From Gautieria morchelliformis (Eukaryota; Basidiomycota; Agaricomycetes; Gomphales; Gomphaceae): 64,000 nt of DNA. Shown here piece after piece: positions 44,501 to 54,854 of this stretch (within the stretch, counting starts at the first letter, position 1; each line of letters opens with the position of its first letter). A program made the position numbers and the translations under genes. Below the pieces are notes generated by a model that saw only the letters and a list, made by a program, of their open reading frames with translations, was not told where the DNA came from and did not search any database. The stretch covers positions 124,001-188,000 of the forward strand of contig WHVA01000062.1 in NCBI GenBank assembly GCA_015179125.1. The letters are read 5' to 3'.

Positions 44501-45505
44501 GAATTCTATGGGCACTGTGCCTCGTCCAAATGTTTTGAGTGTGATGCCAGGGGTGATCCCATCGATCTCAGATGGATCTGCCATGTAAGTTAAAAAATCC
44601 TGCCGGTTGCGGGCTATGTGTGTGCTCGCTGCCAAGTCTGCGAGCCAGTCTGAGGCCGTCAATGAGATTAGTACTTTGTTGTTGTCAGCTATAAAAGCAA
44701 ATTCTGTTTCATCTGATTGTTTAGCAGACTCGTTGTCCTTCGATTTGTACCACGCGGGAGCCTGGTCTTCTTTGCCGCCCCCTTTAGCCCAGCAGTCTTT
44801 GACATAATGTCCCTTTTTTCCGCAGTTCCGGCATTTCCCTTTTGTGGCGCCAGAGTCATCGCGTGATTGTGTTCTGAGCACTGTCTGACGGGCCGACCCT
44901 GCTTGCCGAGCCCGATCCTCATCCAGGATCCTCGCTATCAGGACCTCTGATGAGATTGCCACTCCGCTGGCATTGACCGCGGTAATGAATGGGGACCAAG
45001 AGTCTGGAAGCGAGGTGAGTAATGTGTTGGTGAAATCGACATCTGTGATTATTTGACCACGGGCATTTAGTTCCTGCCCGACTCCCTGGAGTTTTCGAAT
45101 ATGTTCCTCCATGTTGGCTCCATCCTCGGCAAGGGTACGGAAGAATTCTCGTTGGAGGTTAACGATGCTGACTGCATCTTTAGATTCGAAAATCCCTTGT
45201 AGCCTAGTCCAGATGTCCTTACTTGTCATGGACTGATCAATGTAGACCAAATGTTCATCAGAAATGCGCAAGCAAATTTCTTTTCTCGCCTTCTTGTCCC
45301 ATTTCTTCCAATCTGTGATCGCCTGCCCCTCTGCCACTGTTACGTTTCTCGGGTCCGCCGGTTCTGGTTCGACTTTGGTGCCTATGGTTATTTCCCAAAG
45401 ATCTTGATCATACAAAATCCATTCAAGGCAGCGCCGCCAAGCGGCGTAATTGTCCCCGTTCAATGGGTCAATTTTGTACGTGTTGTTGGTGTTGGCAATT
45501 GACAT
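41529..45505 (-). CDS. Copia Gag-Pol polyprotein, one in-frame stop
   Basis: Starts at MSIANTNNTYKIDPLNGDNY (45505). In order: Gag (UBN2-like), a CCHC knuckle CRNCGKKGHYVKDC, a protease segment LADLAASTHIAR (Leu where Ser/Thr usually follows the Asp), the GAG-pre-integrase zinc finger WHRILGHVN...CTACIQGK, integrase core (SDVWGP, RSDNGGEYVN, SPSQNGIAE), then TGA at about 43730. The same frame resumes with LNRTLLEHAWAMLFAKNLAK and continues through RT (YVYVDD-type motif: VYVDDLGLFANT) and RNase H (LFVDADYANR, VSLSTTEAEYIAL, LIWLRRAI) to 41519. The TGA lies where Arg is expected (AE-R-LNRTLLE), so a single CGA to TGA change explains it. Otherwise full length. Confidence 0.92.
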
Positions 45506-45567
45506 TGTAGGACGATTGTTACTGATATAGAAGTTTGATAGATAGGATTAGATGTGTGGTTAGTTAC

Positions 45568-45584
45568 AGCCGGGGCCCATAACC
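45568..45584 (-). other. Copia primer-binding-site region
   Basis: In element sense the sequence after the 5' LTR is GGTTATGGGCCCCGGCTG. The same GGTTATGGGCCCCG follows the copia LTR at 37938. The matching tRNA was not determined. Confidence 0.6.
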
Positions 45585-45832
45585 TATAGGTCGAAGACGC
45601 TCACAGTATAAGATATGTAGTTCTCGATTCGATGTTCTCCAGCGACGCAGGTCGCTGGCTTAAATACATGGGTAGCTAGTCTAAATATAATTGTAACCTT
45701 TGTTTTTGAGAAGAACAATGATTCCCCTTATTCTCGTACTGCGCTCCTTGTATTCCCTACTCCTTTCACCAGTCGTACCTTGTACGCGTCATCGGCTTAT
45801 ATCAGTATGCCGAAGTGCCGGTTTATTCAACA
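45585..45832 (-). repeat. Copia 5' LTR
   Basis: 248 bp, TATAGGTCGAAG...TTATTCAACA on the plus strand. It retains CpG at the four positions where the other LTR has TpG or CpA. Confidence 0.95.
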
Positions 45833-46084
45833 ATTCCTGACAAATCAAGCTCTGATTGGTAGTGTTCTGCAAAGCCCGGCTCGGCTCAAAAGCCCTGGCT
45901 TCAGCTCAGCTCACGCCGGCTCGGGCTCACAGAATTCAAGGCCGGGCCCTGAGTGCCGGCTTGGGCTCGGCTTGGGCTTGGCCTGGCTTAAGCCGGGGCT
46001 CTTCAGTGGGAAATATCGACTGAGGGGTTGCAACGCCGAAGTGGAAATTCTTGTAGAGGACAGGAATTGTCAGTCATTTTTCCT

Positions 46085-46770
46085 ACAAATAATATAGTCC
46101 TCATTTGCCTGCCATGGAGGAGACCTGACCCACCGGCACAATTTGCAGTCAATCATTTTTTTACCTTCCTCAACATGTAGATTATCGAAAAGAAATCGTG
46201 TATCCAAAGTACGATCTTTGGACTTGATTGCTGTGTCAGGTAAGCCCTCTACCCCATCTAGATCCTTGAGCCAGCCGTCAGGGCGAGCCGGAGCTCCCTG
46301 GACTATCTTAGCTTATATGGCTGAAGTCCCCGGTGTAGCCTTGCTTTGAGTACCTGAATATTAGATCAATAGATAGACAATATTCTATGCAAAGATATGA
46401 CTCACCAGTAATGCCGCCAGATTCCTTATTCATAACCATTTCAGTACTACTGAAACCAGTAGGCTTGGCAACGGCCCTTGCTTTTGGCTCGATCACCAGG
46501 GCAGGCTCAACGATAGTCTTTTGTTTTTTAATTTTATGTTGGTCAGTAGTTTCTACCACCTTAGTCATGACCTTGGCATGCTTTCGTTGACCGAGAACAT
46601 TGGCCACATTATCTGGATCCTTCAGTGCGGCGCTTGGCTTTAGCGTTCGGCCCGAACGGGCACTCTTGATAGGCTGAACCTCGTCCTCATCGCTGGGGTC
46701 CTGGATATGGGGCAAGGGCATGGCAGTGAGCAGCAGACAGAAATTTTTTTCATACTCAACCAATAGAGTA
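46085..46770 (-). pseudogene. hAT transposase N-terminal remnant
   Basis: The minus strand encodes MPLPHIQDPSDEDEVQPIKS and a basic stretch (GQRKHAKVMTKVVE), then an intron (GTGAGT...TTCAG near 46356-46410). A frame with LKDLDGVEGLPDTAIKSK, LDTRFLFDNLH and KKMIDCKLCRW follows, interrupted by a TAA. The CKLC pair may be half of a BED-type zinc finger. The catalytic RNase-H-like core and dimerisation domain are missing, so the element depends on another copy for movement. Transposase assignment rests on the element type more than on motifs. Confidence 0.55.
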
Positions 46771-46970
46771 CAGGGTATACTCAAATTAGCTACCTGAGTG
46801 CTGCTTGCCACCCGAACAGTGCATACCGGGTAAGCGCCCAAAAGCCGCGGCTTCAGGGCTTGGCTCGGGCTCTCAAAACTCAAGCCGGGCCCTAGATCCC
46901 GGCCTCAGGATGGCTTTGGCCCAGCTCGGCCCAGCTTCTGGGGCCCCGGCTCTGGCTGAAGCCGGGCTTT

Positions 46971-48451
46971 TGTGTAGGAACCATCTTTCTAGTCTAAAAA
47001 CCTCGAAAAAAGCATTAAAAAATCTGTAAAAAACCTTTTTCCCATCTTAACCTCAGCCAATACACGCAGCTTTGATGGGGAACTGGATTTAGAATATTCC
47101 TTGAATTTTCTGGCATTTTTTCGCCAATTTTTCTGACCTCCTTGGCTCAAAACCGCCTTATTTTGCTTGACAAAGGTTATGAACCCATGAGAGTCTATAA
47201 CTTTGTCATCGGCGCTCAATTTCAAACTCCGACCGGAGCGAACCTCGAACGCGCTTATTCAGAGCCGCACGTCCTCAAACACCCACAACTCCGACACTTT
47301 GGCTCTTTCAATCTCAGCTGGTGAGATTGGGAATATCCGGTGCAGCTTACACAAGCCTGTACACCTAAATATAGTTCAAACCCAGCAGACACATGACTTG
47401 CTTCATAGCAACCATGGCTGTGTAAGGCAGTGTGCAAGACTGCCCAATGATATGCAGAGCCAAAACTAGGGTGCATAATCAAGCAATCTTATTGGATGCT
47501 GAGCCTCCAAGTTTAGTGCTACAACCCCTGAAATAGGACCCTTGACATCATAGGGCTATGCAGGGCTATGCAGGGCTGTGTAAAGCTATGCCAGGCTGTG
47601 CAGATCAGGGAAGGTGATTGGCTATCTATTCTTAATTTCCTCGCACAAACACACCACTACAGTTACGAGGGTGTGTTTTAGCTGTGCAAATATTTACTTA
47701 TGACATCACTCGCCTAATAGATAGAAGCTCCCCATTTTACGTAATCCTGTGTAATTTACAATATAAAAGGAGGCCATTCTGACCCCCTAGGAGAATCATC
47801 CAATCTAGCAATCTACTGCTTCTATCCTACACGTGACTCGTGTGACTTGCATCTTACTAAGCTGCTAACCCCAGCTAGGGTTATTCACTTACTTTAGTGT
47901 CTAATTCCTTGTTAAGTAGATACTTTTCTGCTTAGCCACCTAGACTAATCCTCCGGGTGTAATTCTACAGAGTGAGTCTGTCAATTGATAGTCTTGCCAT
48001 TCGCACTCCAATACCCGAGAGAGTTGATCAGTTGATTTTCCTGGTTAATATCTTTCACAAGTCAATTCCTGTTACTTGTAAAAGCCGCTTTAGATTCTAT
48101 TCTTTGCCTCTTGTTTTATTGCTGTGCGCTGGTAGATTATCAGGGCAGTCCATTTATAAACTTGCCTGCTAAGTACATTCCTTTATATTTTGGAATACGC
48201 TTGGACCCCGATAGTGTCCTTGAACCTACAGTCTTTTAGTTTATTGTTCAGTGCTGCTAAGAAACGCATTGCCTTCCATCCGTATTAACTTGGACTAGTT
48301 TTTACGCGGATTGCAACCAAGGTACAAATATTAAATTATTTCCGGAGTTGTGCTGCAGCATTGTTTAATATTCTTTGAGTCTCGTAAACGACACGTTCTG
48401 ATAGATTGAAGTGTTAGCAATAACACCAAAGTCTTGAAGGGTTCCAAAACA
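46971..48451 (+). mobile_element. LTR-B solo LTR, copy 2
   Basis: 1481 bp from TGTGTAGGAACC to GGTTCCAAAACA, TSD GCTTT at 46966-46970 and 48452-48456. It is inserted inside the right terminal inverted repeat of the hAT element, 16 bp from its end. It is nearly identical to the copy at 27014-28494. Confidence 0.95.
47762..47770 (+). promoter_or_regulatory. TATA box of LTR-B
   Basis: TATAAAAGG in an otherwise TATA-poor LTR. The same TATAAAAGGAGGCC context recurs in all LTR-B and LTR-C copies and fixes the probable transcription direction. Confidence 0.6.
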
Positions 48452-49288
48452 GCTTTGCAGAACACTACTGATTGGTAAGAAGCTTGGTAGAGTCCCCTGG
48501 AAACAGCCAGTTTCTTCTAACCCTTTCTCCTATCTTCCACAAGCTTCTTCCCCCATTCCATTAATAGATAGAAGGTTCTACCTGCTTACTAAGCCCTTGT
48601 ACATTACAATATAAAAGGAGGCCCTTTGCCTGCCCTTTGAGAAATCAATCTACCCATCTTCTATCCTACACAGCTTGTGTGACTTGCACATCTTACCTAA
48701 GTTCATAACCCGAACTAGAATACTACTCTTGCTTAAAGTAACTATTCTTAGTTAAGTAGTTGCTTTACTGCTTAGCCACTTAGCCTAACACGCTAGGTGA
48801 AACTCTACAGAGTGAGGTTGGCAATCGATTTTCTTGTCAATTAGCACTCCAATACCTGAGACGAGCTGTTCAGTTGATTTTCCTGTTCAGTGACTTTCAC
48901 AAGTCAAGTCAAGTTGTGTGCGAAAGCAACTTCACATTACTCTCTCGTTATTGCAGTGCATTGACGTTGGTCGACCCAATCCACTTACAAACTCTCCTGC
49001 GGAGCCTATTCCCTCTTTATTAAAAAGGAATACTCTTGGACCCCGATAGTGTCCTTGAACCTACACACTCTTTTAGCTTATTGTTCAGTGCAGCTAAGAA
49101 ACGCATTGCCTTCCAGCTGTAATAAATTGGACTAGTTATGACACAGATTGCAACCAAGGTACAAATATTAAATTATTTCCGGAGTTGTGCTGCTGCATTG
49201 ACCTGGTATTCTACTAGTCGTGTAAACGACACGTTCTGATAGACAGAGGTGTTAGCAATAACACCAAAGTCTTGAAGGGTTCCAAACA

Positions 49289-49592
49289 GCTCTTCCCCAT
49301 CTACAATTTCCGGTGGAGGTAGCGGACGAGCCTTCCGACCTGGAATTGGGTCCTCAAGCGTAGGGAGTAACTTCACCACGTTGAAGACAGGGTGGAGGCG
49401 GGACATGGACATCGGAAGCCGGAGGCGGTATGTATTCCGTCCAACCATCCGCATCACTGTGAAGGGCCCAAGGTAGCGGTGGGCAAGCTTCTGCGAAGGG
49501 CGTGTGGTGCGGATGTCACTTGCATCTAGATACACCTTGTCTCCAACTTGGTACTCCGTGGCAGGAACCCGGTGTTGGTTGTAGTACCTTGC
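49289..49592 (-). pseudogene. T3-4: gypsy pol fragment (integrase C-terminus)
   Basis: Encodes YLDASDIRTTRPSQKLAHRY and LRLPMSMSRLHPVFNVVKLL, the segment between integrase core and chromodomain of the T3 family. It is cut on the left by the LTR-C-like LTR and on the right by the 3' LTR of T3-3. T3-3 therefore inserted into an older T3 copy. Confidence 0.85.
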
Positions 49593-50074
49593 TGTAAGGG
49601 CAACCCTGGCTAGTTGTGGAGATCACACTACCACACAACTGACAAGGGGAAATCCAAAGTATGTATAAATGAACGGAGTATACAAGAGAGGGGATTCTCA
49701 CCTGACAAGGGGAAATCCAAAGAGAAAAGTCTAAGGACCCCCCAATGTCAGCAAGCCCGTATTATACTACGCTGCGCAGCTAGGGACAACACTTGGCACC
49801 CGCCATCAACCCTGCATCCCCCTGACCCTTGATCGACCCTTGATGCCACCTATTATGCGAGTCGCTTGATTTCCGACACTGTTCCGGGAGTGGAAGTCGG
49901 AAATTGGAGTGGAACTGGCAAGGCGAACAGAACTGGTGGAAGTTCTCCCAGAAGCGGAATCATTTCCGAAAGCGGAGGCGGAGATGGAATCGGAACCGGA
50001 AGCGGAGTCGGAAATGGAGTCGGAACTGGGTGTGGTGTCGGAACGGGAAATGGAAAACAGGGTGTCCCCTGACA
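49593..50074 (-). repeat. LTR-A, 3' LTR of T3-3
   Basis: 482 bp, TGTAAGGGCAACC...CCCCTGACA on the plus strand. The pol frame runs into it to a stop at 49806. Confidence 0.9.
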
Positions 50075-52120
50075 TCACCCCCCCTCTAGCGTGCTGCGTC
50101 CTCGAAGCACGGGACACGAGGGATTGAAATGCCAGCGAGCGGATTCGGCGAGGGGCACCGGGATGTGTCCTATAGAACTCCCGGAGTTTGTCAGGAGCGG
50201 AAACATCTTGCTCTGGGACCCACGAATTCTCTTCGTACCCATACCCTTCCCATTTCACGAGGAATTGGAGTCGTCCTCGCACAAACCGGCTGTCCAGGAT
50301 CCGTTCCACCACATAGTGCTCTTCCCCATCTACAATTTCCGGCGGAGGTGGCGGATGAGCCTTCCGACCTGTAATTGGGTCCTCAAGCATAGGGAGTAAC
50401 TTCACCACATTGAAGACGGGGTGGAGGCGGGACATGGACATCGGAAGTCGGAGGCGGTATGCATTCCGTCCAACCCTCCGCGTCACTGTGAAGGGCCCAA
50501 GGTAGCGGTGGGAAAGCTTCTGCGAAGGGCGTGTGGTGCGGATGTCACTTGCATCTAGGTACACCTTGTCTCCAACTTGGTACTCCGGGGCAGGAACCCG
50601 GCGTTGGTTGTAGTACCTTGCCATGTCATCCTTGGCCTTTGCAAGGGCCGACTTGGCTTCCGAAAGGGTGGAGTCCATGCGGTCTCGGAACTCATTGACC
50701 GTCTCGAGTCGGGTGTCAGCCTGGCGTGGTTCGAAGCCCATCCGCGGGTGTCGTCCGGAGTCGAGCATGAAGGGAGTCTGTTGTGTGGTGGAATGGACAT
50801 GGTTGTTGTATTGGAATTCCGCCAGCGGAAGTAATTCATCCCAGTCATCCTGCCTCTCATTGACAAAGAGGCGGAGATATTGCTCCAACTCCTGATTGAC
50901 CCGTTCCGTCTGTCCGTCACCCTGCGGATGGTACGCCGTGGGGGTAGCCAGCTTTATGCCGAGCAGTCGGTAGAGCTCCCGAGTCAGTTCCGCGACAAAC
51001 TGCGGACCTCGGTCGGAAACAACTTGCTTCGGGAGCCCATGCAACTTCCAGACATGTGCAAGGAACAGGCGGGCAGCTCCGAGGGCTGTGATCGTCGTGT
51101 GCGTCGGAATGAAGTGGGACACCTTGCTTACCGAATCCACGACGTTCATGATCGCATCGTAGCCATGAGACTCTGGGAGTTCAACGATGAAGTCGACACT
51201 GATGGTGTCCCAGTGGGACTCGGGAATCGGAAGCGGAACAAGTTCTCCGACGGGCGGATGTCGTTGCGCTTTGGTTCGGAGACAAAGGTCACACGTCTTC
51301 ACGTACTGTCCAATGTAGCGGGACATCTGAGGCCACCAGTAATTCCGAGCGACTAACTCCAGCGTCTTCCACCTGCCAGCATGCCCAGCGACCCGTGTGT
51401 CATGGTGCTGGGACACGATGCGACGGCGGAGGTCTGCCCCACCTGGAACATAGACCTTGCCTCTGAAGTGGAGCAGTCCATCACATTCCGACCATTCCGC
51501 TGCCCATACAGACCGTGAGTGCCCTTTCCGGAGTTCCTCCACTGCCTTCACCACCGACTCCTCCTTCTCTCCATTCCGGTACTGCCTCCGGACATCCCGG
51601 AGCATTTCCACTTCCGCCCCAACTGCAGTCACTCCTTCTAGGGCACGGATTGCAAAGAGACTTGGGCGGAGCAGTGTCATATCCACGTTGTCTCCACTTC
51701 CGCTTCCATGATCCGCGCGGCGGGATAGGGCATCAGGCTTGCCCATGGTGCGGCCGGGGCGGTGGTGGAGCATGAAGTCAAACCGGGACAGGTGTAGGGA
51801 CCACCGTGCTTGTCGTCGGTTTAGTTTCTTAGACGTGCGGAAATACTCGAGGTTCTTGTGGTCTGTCCAGATCTCAAACGGGCATAGAGCACCCTCGAGG
51901 AAGTGTCGCCACTCCTCCAGCGCTCGGATGATTGCCAGCATCTCCTTGTCGTGGATCCCATAGTTCCGCTCGACCAGACTAAGGCTTTTAGAGGAGAAGG
52001 CAATCGGATTCCACCCCCCACCATCTCCTGATGACTGTTGTGACAAGACCACTCCGGTAGCTGTGTCGGAAGAATCCGCCTCGACTCGATAAGGGCGAGA
52101 GTCGTCGGGAAAGATCAGGA
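50075..52120 (-). pseudogene. T3-3 pol: RNase H, integrase, chromodomain
   Basis: A 748-codon ORF (52052-49806) spans RNase H (FEIWTDHKNLEYF), the HHCC finger, the integrase core (TISVDFIVELPE, DRGPQFVAEL, TERVNQELEQYL) and chromodomain (YVVERILDSRFVRGRLQFLV), and then enters the LTR. A frame break near 52060-52140 separates it from RT upstream. Apart from that break, this is one of the longest undamaged pol segments in the window. Confidence 0.9.
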
Positions 52121-52780
52121 CCGGGGCAGAATTGATCAGCTCCTTGAGTTTGTCAAAGGAGGCTTGTTACGGCTCTCCCCACCACCATCCAACCTCTTTC
52201 TTGGTGAGGTCGAAGAGGGCATGGGCGTGGCAGGAGAAGTCCTTGATGAACCGCCAGTAGAAATTGACAACCCAATGAAGGACTGGACCTCCTTCTTGTT
52301 CCGCGGCACAAGCCAATCCGATACACCGGAAACTTTGAATGGGTCCATTTCCACCTTTCCTTCCGACACAATCACCCCAAGATACTCTATCCGGGTCCGC
52401 TCAAATTCGCACTTTTCCAGCTTGAGACACAGGTTGTACTCCCGGAGCCGTTCCAGCACTCTCCACACAACCTCCCGATGTTCCGACATTGTTTTTGTGA
52501 AGATGAGGATGTCATCGAGGTAGACGCAGACAACCCCTTCTGCTATCATGTCACGGAAGATGTCATTCATCATCGTCTGGAATGTGGCAGGACTGTTGGT
52601 GAGGCCAAAGAACATGATCTGTGGCTCAAAGAGTCCTCGGTTGGTGCGGAATGCGGCCTTCCACTCATCTCCCTCCCGGATCCGAACATTATTGAAGCCC
52701 CAGCGGACATCCAGCTTAGTGAAGTACCTTGCCCCGCGGAGTTGTGTGATCAGTTCGGAAATGAGTGGAATGGGGTACCG
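52121..52780 (-). pseudogene. T3-3 pol: RT palm and thumb
   Basis: Encodes MFFGLTNSPATFQTMMNDIF, VCVYLDDILIF, LKLEKCEFERTRIEYLGVIV and the thumb, with a frame slip near 52270 (QSFIGLSIST instead of QSFIGFVNFY). It is cut at 52780 by LTR-D copy 3. Confidence 0.85.
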
Positions 52781-52971
52781 TGTTAGGGATCGTCCACAAA
52801 GTAGCTACCTATTTATGAACATTTACTAGGTAGTTAATTAGTTTCAAATGTCCTCAAGAAAGGTTGTATTAATATTTCTATGCTACACTCACATTGGGTC
52901 CACAAGATACAACAATCTCTTGATAGTTTAGCTAAGAATCCCCCACGGTCACATGACTATCACATCAAAGC

Positions 52972-53160
52972 TCAAAGTCACCTGATCATCCACAGTCACC
53001 TGACAATCACCTGACCTCAAAGTCACCTGATTATCTACAGTCACCTGACAATCACCTGACCTCAAAGTCACCTGATTATCTACAGTCACCTGACAATCAC
53101 CTGACCTCAAAGTCACTTGATTATCTATGGTCACCTGACAATCACATGACACAGTCACAT
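52972..53160. repeat. 45-bp tandem repeat, about four units, of TCACNTGA sites
   Basis: Units run AAAGTCACCTGATTATCTAC, then AGTCACCTGACAATCACCTG, then ACCTC. Together with flanking sites to 53220 there are about 15 TCAC(C/A)TGA palindromes, i.e. E-box-like CACCTG/CACATG cores. The array lies about 260 bp upstream of the TATA box. Confidence 0.85.
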
Positions 53161-53418
53161 GACCTCAATCCAGCTTGAAGTCACATGACTTTCCTTCGTC
53201 ACATGATAATCACATGAGCATGGGAGTTTCTTACATACTCTTAGCTTTACTGTCACAGAGCTGTGACTTTAACCCAATATAGCAATAGAACCTTCCACAG
53301 CCTTCCAATAGTTTCCAAACCTTTCCTGAAGCTTCTCTAAGCTTCCACAAGGTTCTTCACAGTAGTAGAAGCCTCTACAAGGTTCCTAGCAGTAGTTACA
53401 TAAGCTAGATAGATGCAG

Positions 53419-53426
53419 TATAAATA
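53419..53426 (+). promoter_or_regulatory. TATA box of LTR-D
   Basis: TATAAATA, conserved in all three LTR-D copies (92-99 reversed, 16761-16768, here). Confidence 0.65.
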
Positions 53427-54297
53427 GCCTGCAGTTTTAGCAGTGAAGCAATCAATCATCTTTCACCCAAACCACTCATACCTTGAGTAACTGAAGTGTG
53501 ACTTCAACACAGCCTTGTACCGAAGTACTGGCTCACTGACTTGGCTACAGTCTAAGATTGCAGCAACTCTGATTGGCTCTGAGAAGTACAAGAGTGCTCT
53601 ATTTTAATTGCAGCAGGCTCTGAATAATCGCGCTGCGAACAGCAACATTACTAAGAGTAACTGATTAGTAATCCTGTACCATTAGATGCCACTCTGAGCA
53701 GTGATCTAACAGGCTTGGTTATTAGTTATTCAATTCACGCAATAGTTTATTAACTTAACTCTGAGTTAAGTGGGTTAATAGCCTTTTGAGTAATTGATCT
53801 TTCTTGATCAATCAACGCACTGCAGATATTAACCTAACTCAGGGTAAGTGAGTTAATATCCTACGTTTGTTGAGTTGGAAAACAAAAAAAGCCACAAGAA
53901 TAGTGACATACTTGAACTGAGGAAGAGTTCAAGCGCAGAACTATCTTTTCACGTCTTGGGGATTATTGTTGTCTTTAATTCACTTGACCCGCGGTCCTAA
54001 GACTCTAGGTAGCTTTCCCCCTTAAAGTATCTGGACCCTTGGACGCCTAATAACATTCTTTGACCTCACAAAGTATTGCACAATCTGAGAACTACACGTG
54101 TTCAGTTAAATCTCTATTGCTACACTTCCTGTACCAATACTGATTCTGATTGTTCACCGGAGTATAATTTCTTAATTGGGTTCTCCGTTAAAATAGTTTC
54201 AAAGCTTGTGTGTGCTTGTAAAGTCAAATCTCTGATTGAACTTTAGAATTGTGTTTAACACCACAGTTTTACGTTTAGTTCAACGGGTTCCAAAACA

Positions 54298-54854
54298 TAC
54301 CGGTTCTTGATCGTGATCGCATTCAAGGCCCGGTAATCCTGCACAAGTCTGAGTGAGCCATCCTTCTTCTTGATGAAGAACACCGGAGATGCCATGGGTG
54401 ACTTGGAGGGGCGGATCCTCCCTCTACGGAGGTTTTCCGCAAGGAATGCATCAAGCTCTACCTGCTCCTTGGGTGACAGCGGGTAGACTTTGCAGTTGGT
54501 GGGCTTTGACCCAGGCTCCAACTCGATGGCATGGTCTCACAGCTTCCGTGGAGGCAGGGCATCAAATGACTCCTTGGCAAAGACGTCCTCGAACTCCCGC
54601 AGGTACTCCGGAATTTCCACCTCCACTTTATCATGCTTCCTGGAGGCTTCAGCAAGGCATTGCGAAATATTTCCGGTGGCACGGATGTGTTCCGCTTCCG
54701 GTGAAGGTTTACGTACAGCAAGCGCTCCCCCACCGCCAGAGTGTCTTCCGGGCCGAGTCGGATGACATCAGAGTCGGAATCGGAATTGGAATTGGAAGTG
54801 GGAGCCGGTTCAAATTCCGCTTCCGAGTTTTCTTCTGTAAGCAGTGGATGGGGG
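54298..54854 (-). pseudogene. T3-3 pol: RT fingers and linker
   Basis: Encodes [37 protein letters not shown] and DYRALN, with an upstream acidic linker in a different frame (a stop at 54537-54539 where T3-2 reads [10 protein letters not shown]). Continues 52775 after removal of LTR-D. Cut at 54854 by the LTR-F element. Confidence 0.8.

Larger units (their letters stand above)
41281..45832 (-). mobile_element. Ty1/copia element with TSD ATTCC
   Basis: Two 248-bp LTRs (41281-41528 and 45585-45832) enclose one gag-pol read right to left. ATTCC flanks it at 41276-41280 and 45833-45837. LTR termini are TG...TA in element sense (TGTTGAATAA...CCTATA). I find about four differences between the LTRs, all C/T or G/A at CpG positions. 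The coding region is intact except for one stop. Confidence 0.95.
45860..48467 (-). mobile_element. hAT element, internally deleted, with an LTR-B inside
   Basis: The terminal inverted repeat TAGTGTTCTGCAAAGCCCGG is found at both ends. The 8-bp duplication CTGATTGG (45852-45859 and 48468-48475) marks the hAT superfamily. Without the LTR-B insertion the element is about 1.1 kb. GC-rich subterminal repeats (GGCTCGGGCTC) lie inside both ends. It retains the start of a transposase gene. Confidence 0.9.
40913..49288 (+). mobile_element. LTR-C-like LTR, left-truncated, hosting copia and hAT insertions
   Basis: LTR sequence occupies 40913-41280, 45833-45859 and 48468-49288. It reads CCACAAGTCCGGCAGGATGG at the left and ends GGTTCCAAACA at 49288, so it is reversed relative to LTR-C copies 1 and 2. 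The left end is missing. A TATAAAAGG box lies at 48610-48618. The copia element inserted with TSD ATTCC and the hAT element with TSD CTGATTGG. Confidence 0.8.
52781..54297 (+). mobile_element. LTR-D solo LTR, copy 3, complete
   Basis: 1517 bp, TGTTAGGGATCG...GGTTCCAAAACA, TSD TACCG at 52776-52780 and 54298-54302. The uninterrupted T3-2 sequence GGGGTACCGGTTCTTG at 29651 confirms the site. It holds the longest TCACNTGA array and a TATAAATA box. No ORF other than the artefact translation of the repeat array is present. Confidence 0.95.
49593..54854 (-). mobile_element. T3-3: gypsy element, 5' half lost
   Basis: Contains a 3' LTR (49593-50074), a polypurine tract and pol up to the protease-RT linker at 54854, where it is cut by the LTR-F element. 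gag, protease and 5' LTR are missing. LTR-D copy 3 is inserted in RT with TSD TACCG. Confidence 0.9.

Noticed and set aside
52949..53158. 69-codon ORF of repeated CQVTVDNQVTLRSGD units
   Set aside because: It is only the translation of the 45-bp TCACNTGA array in an LTR; no start context or conservation supports a gene.
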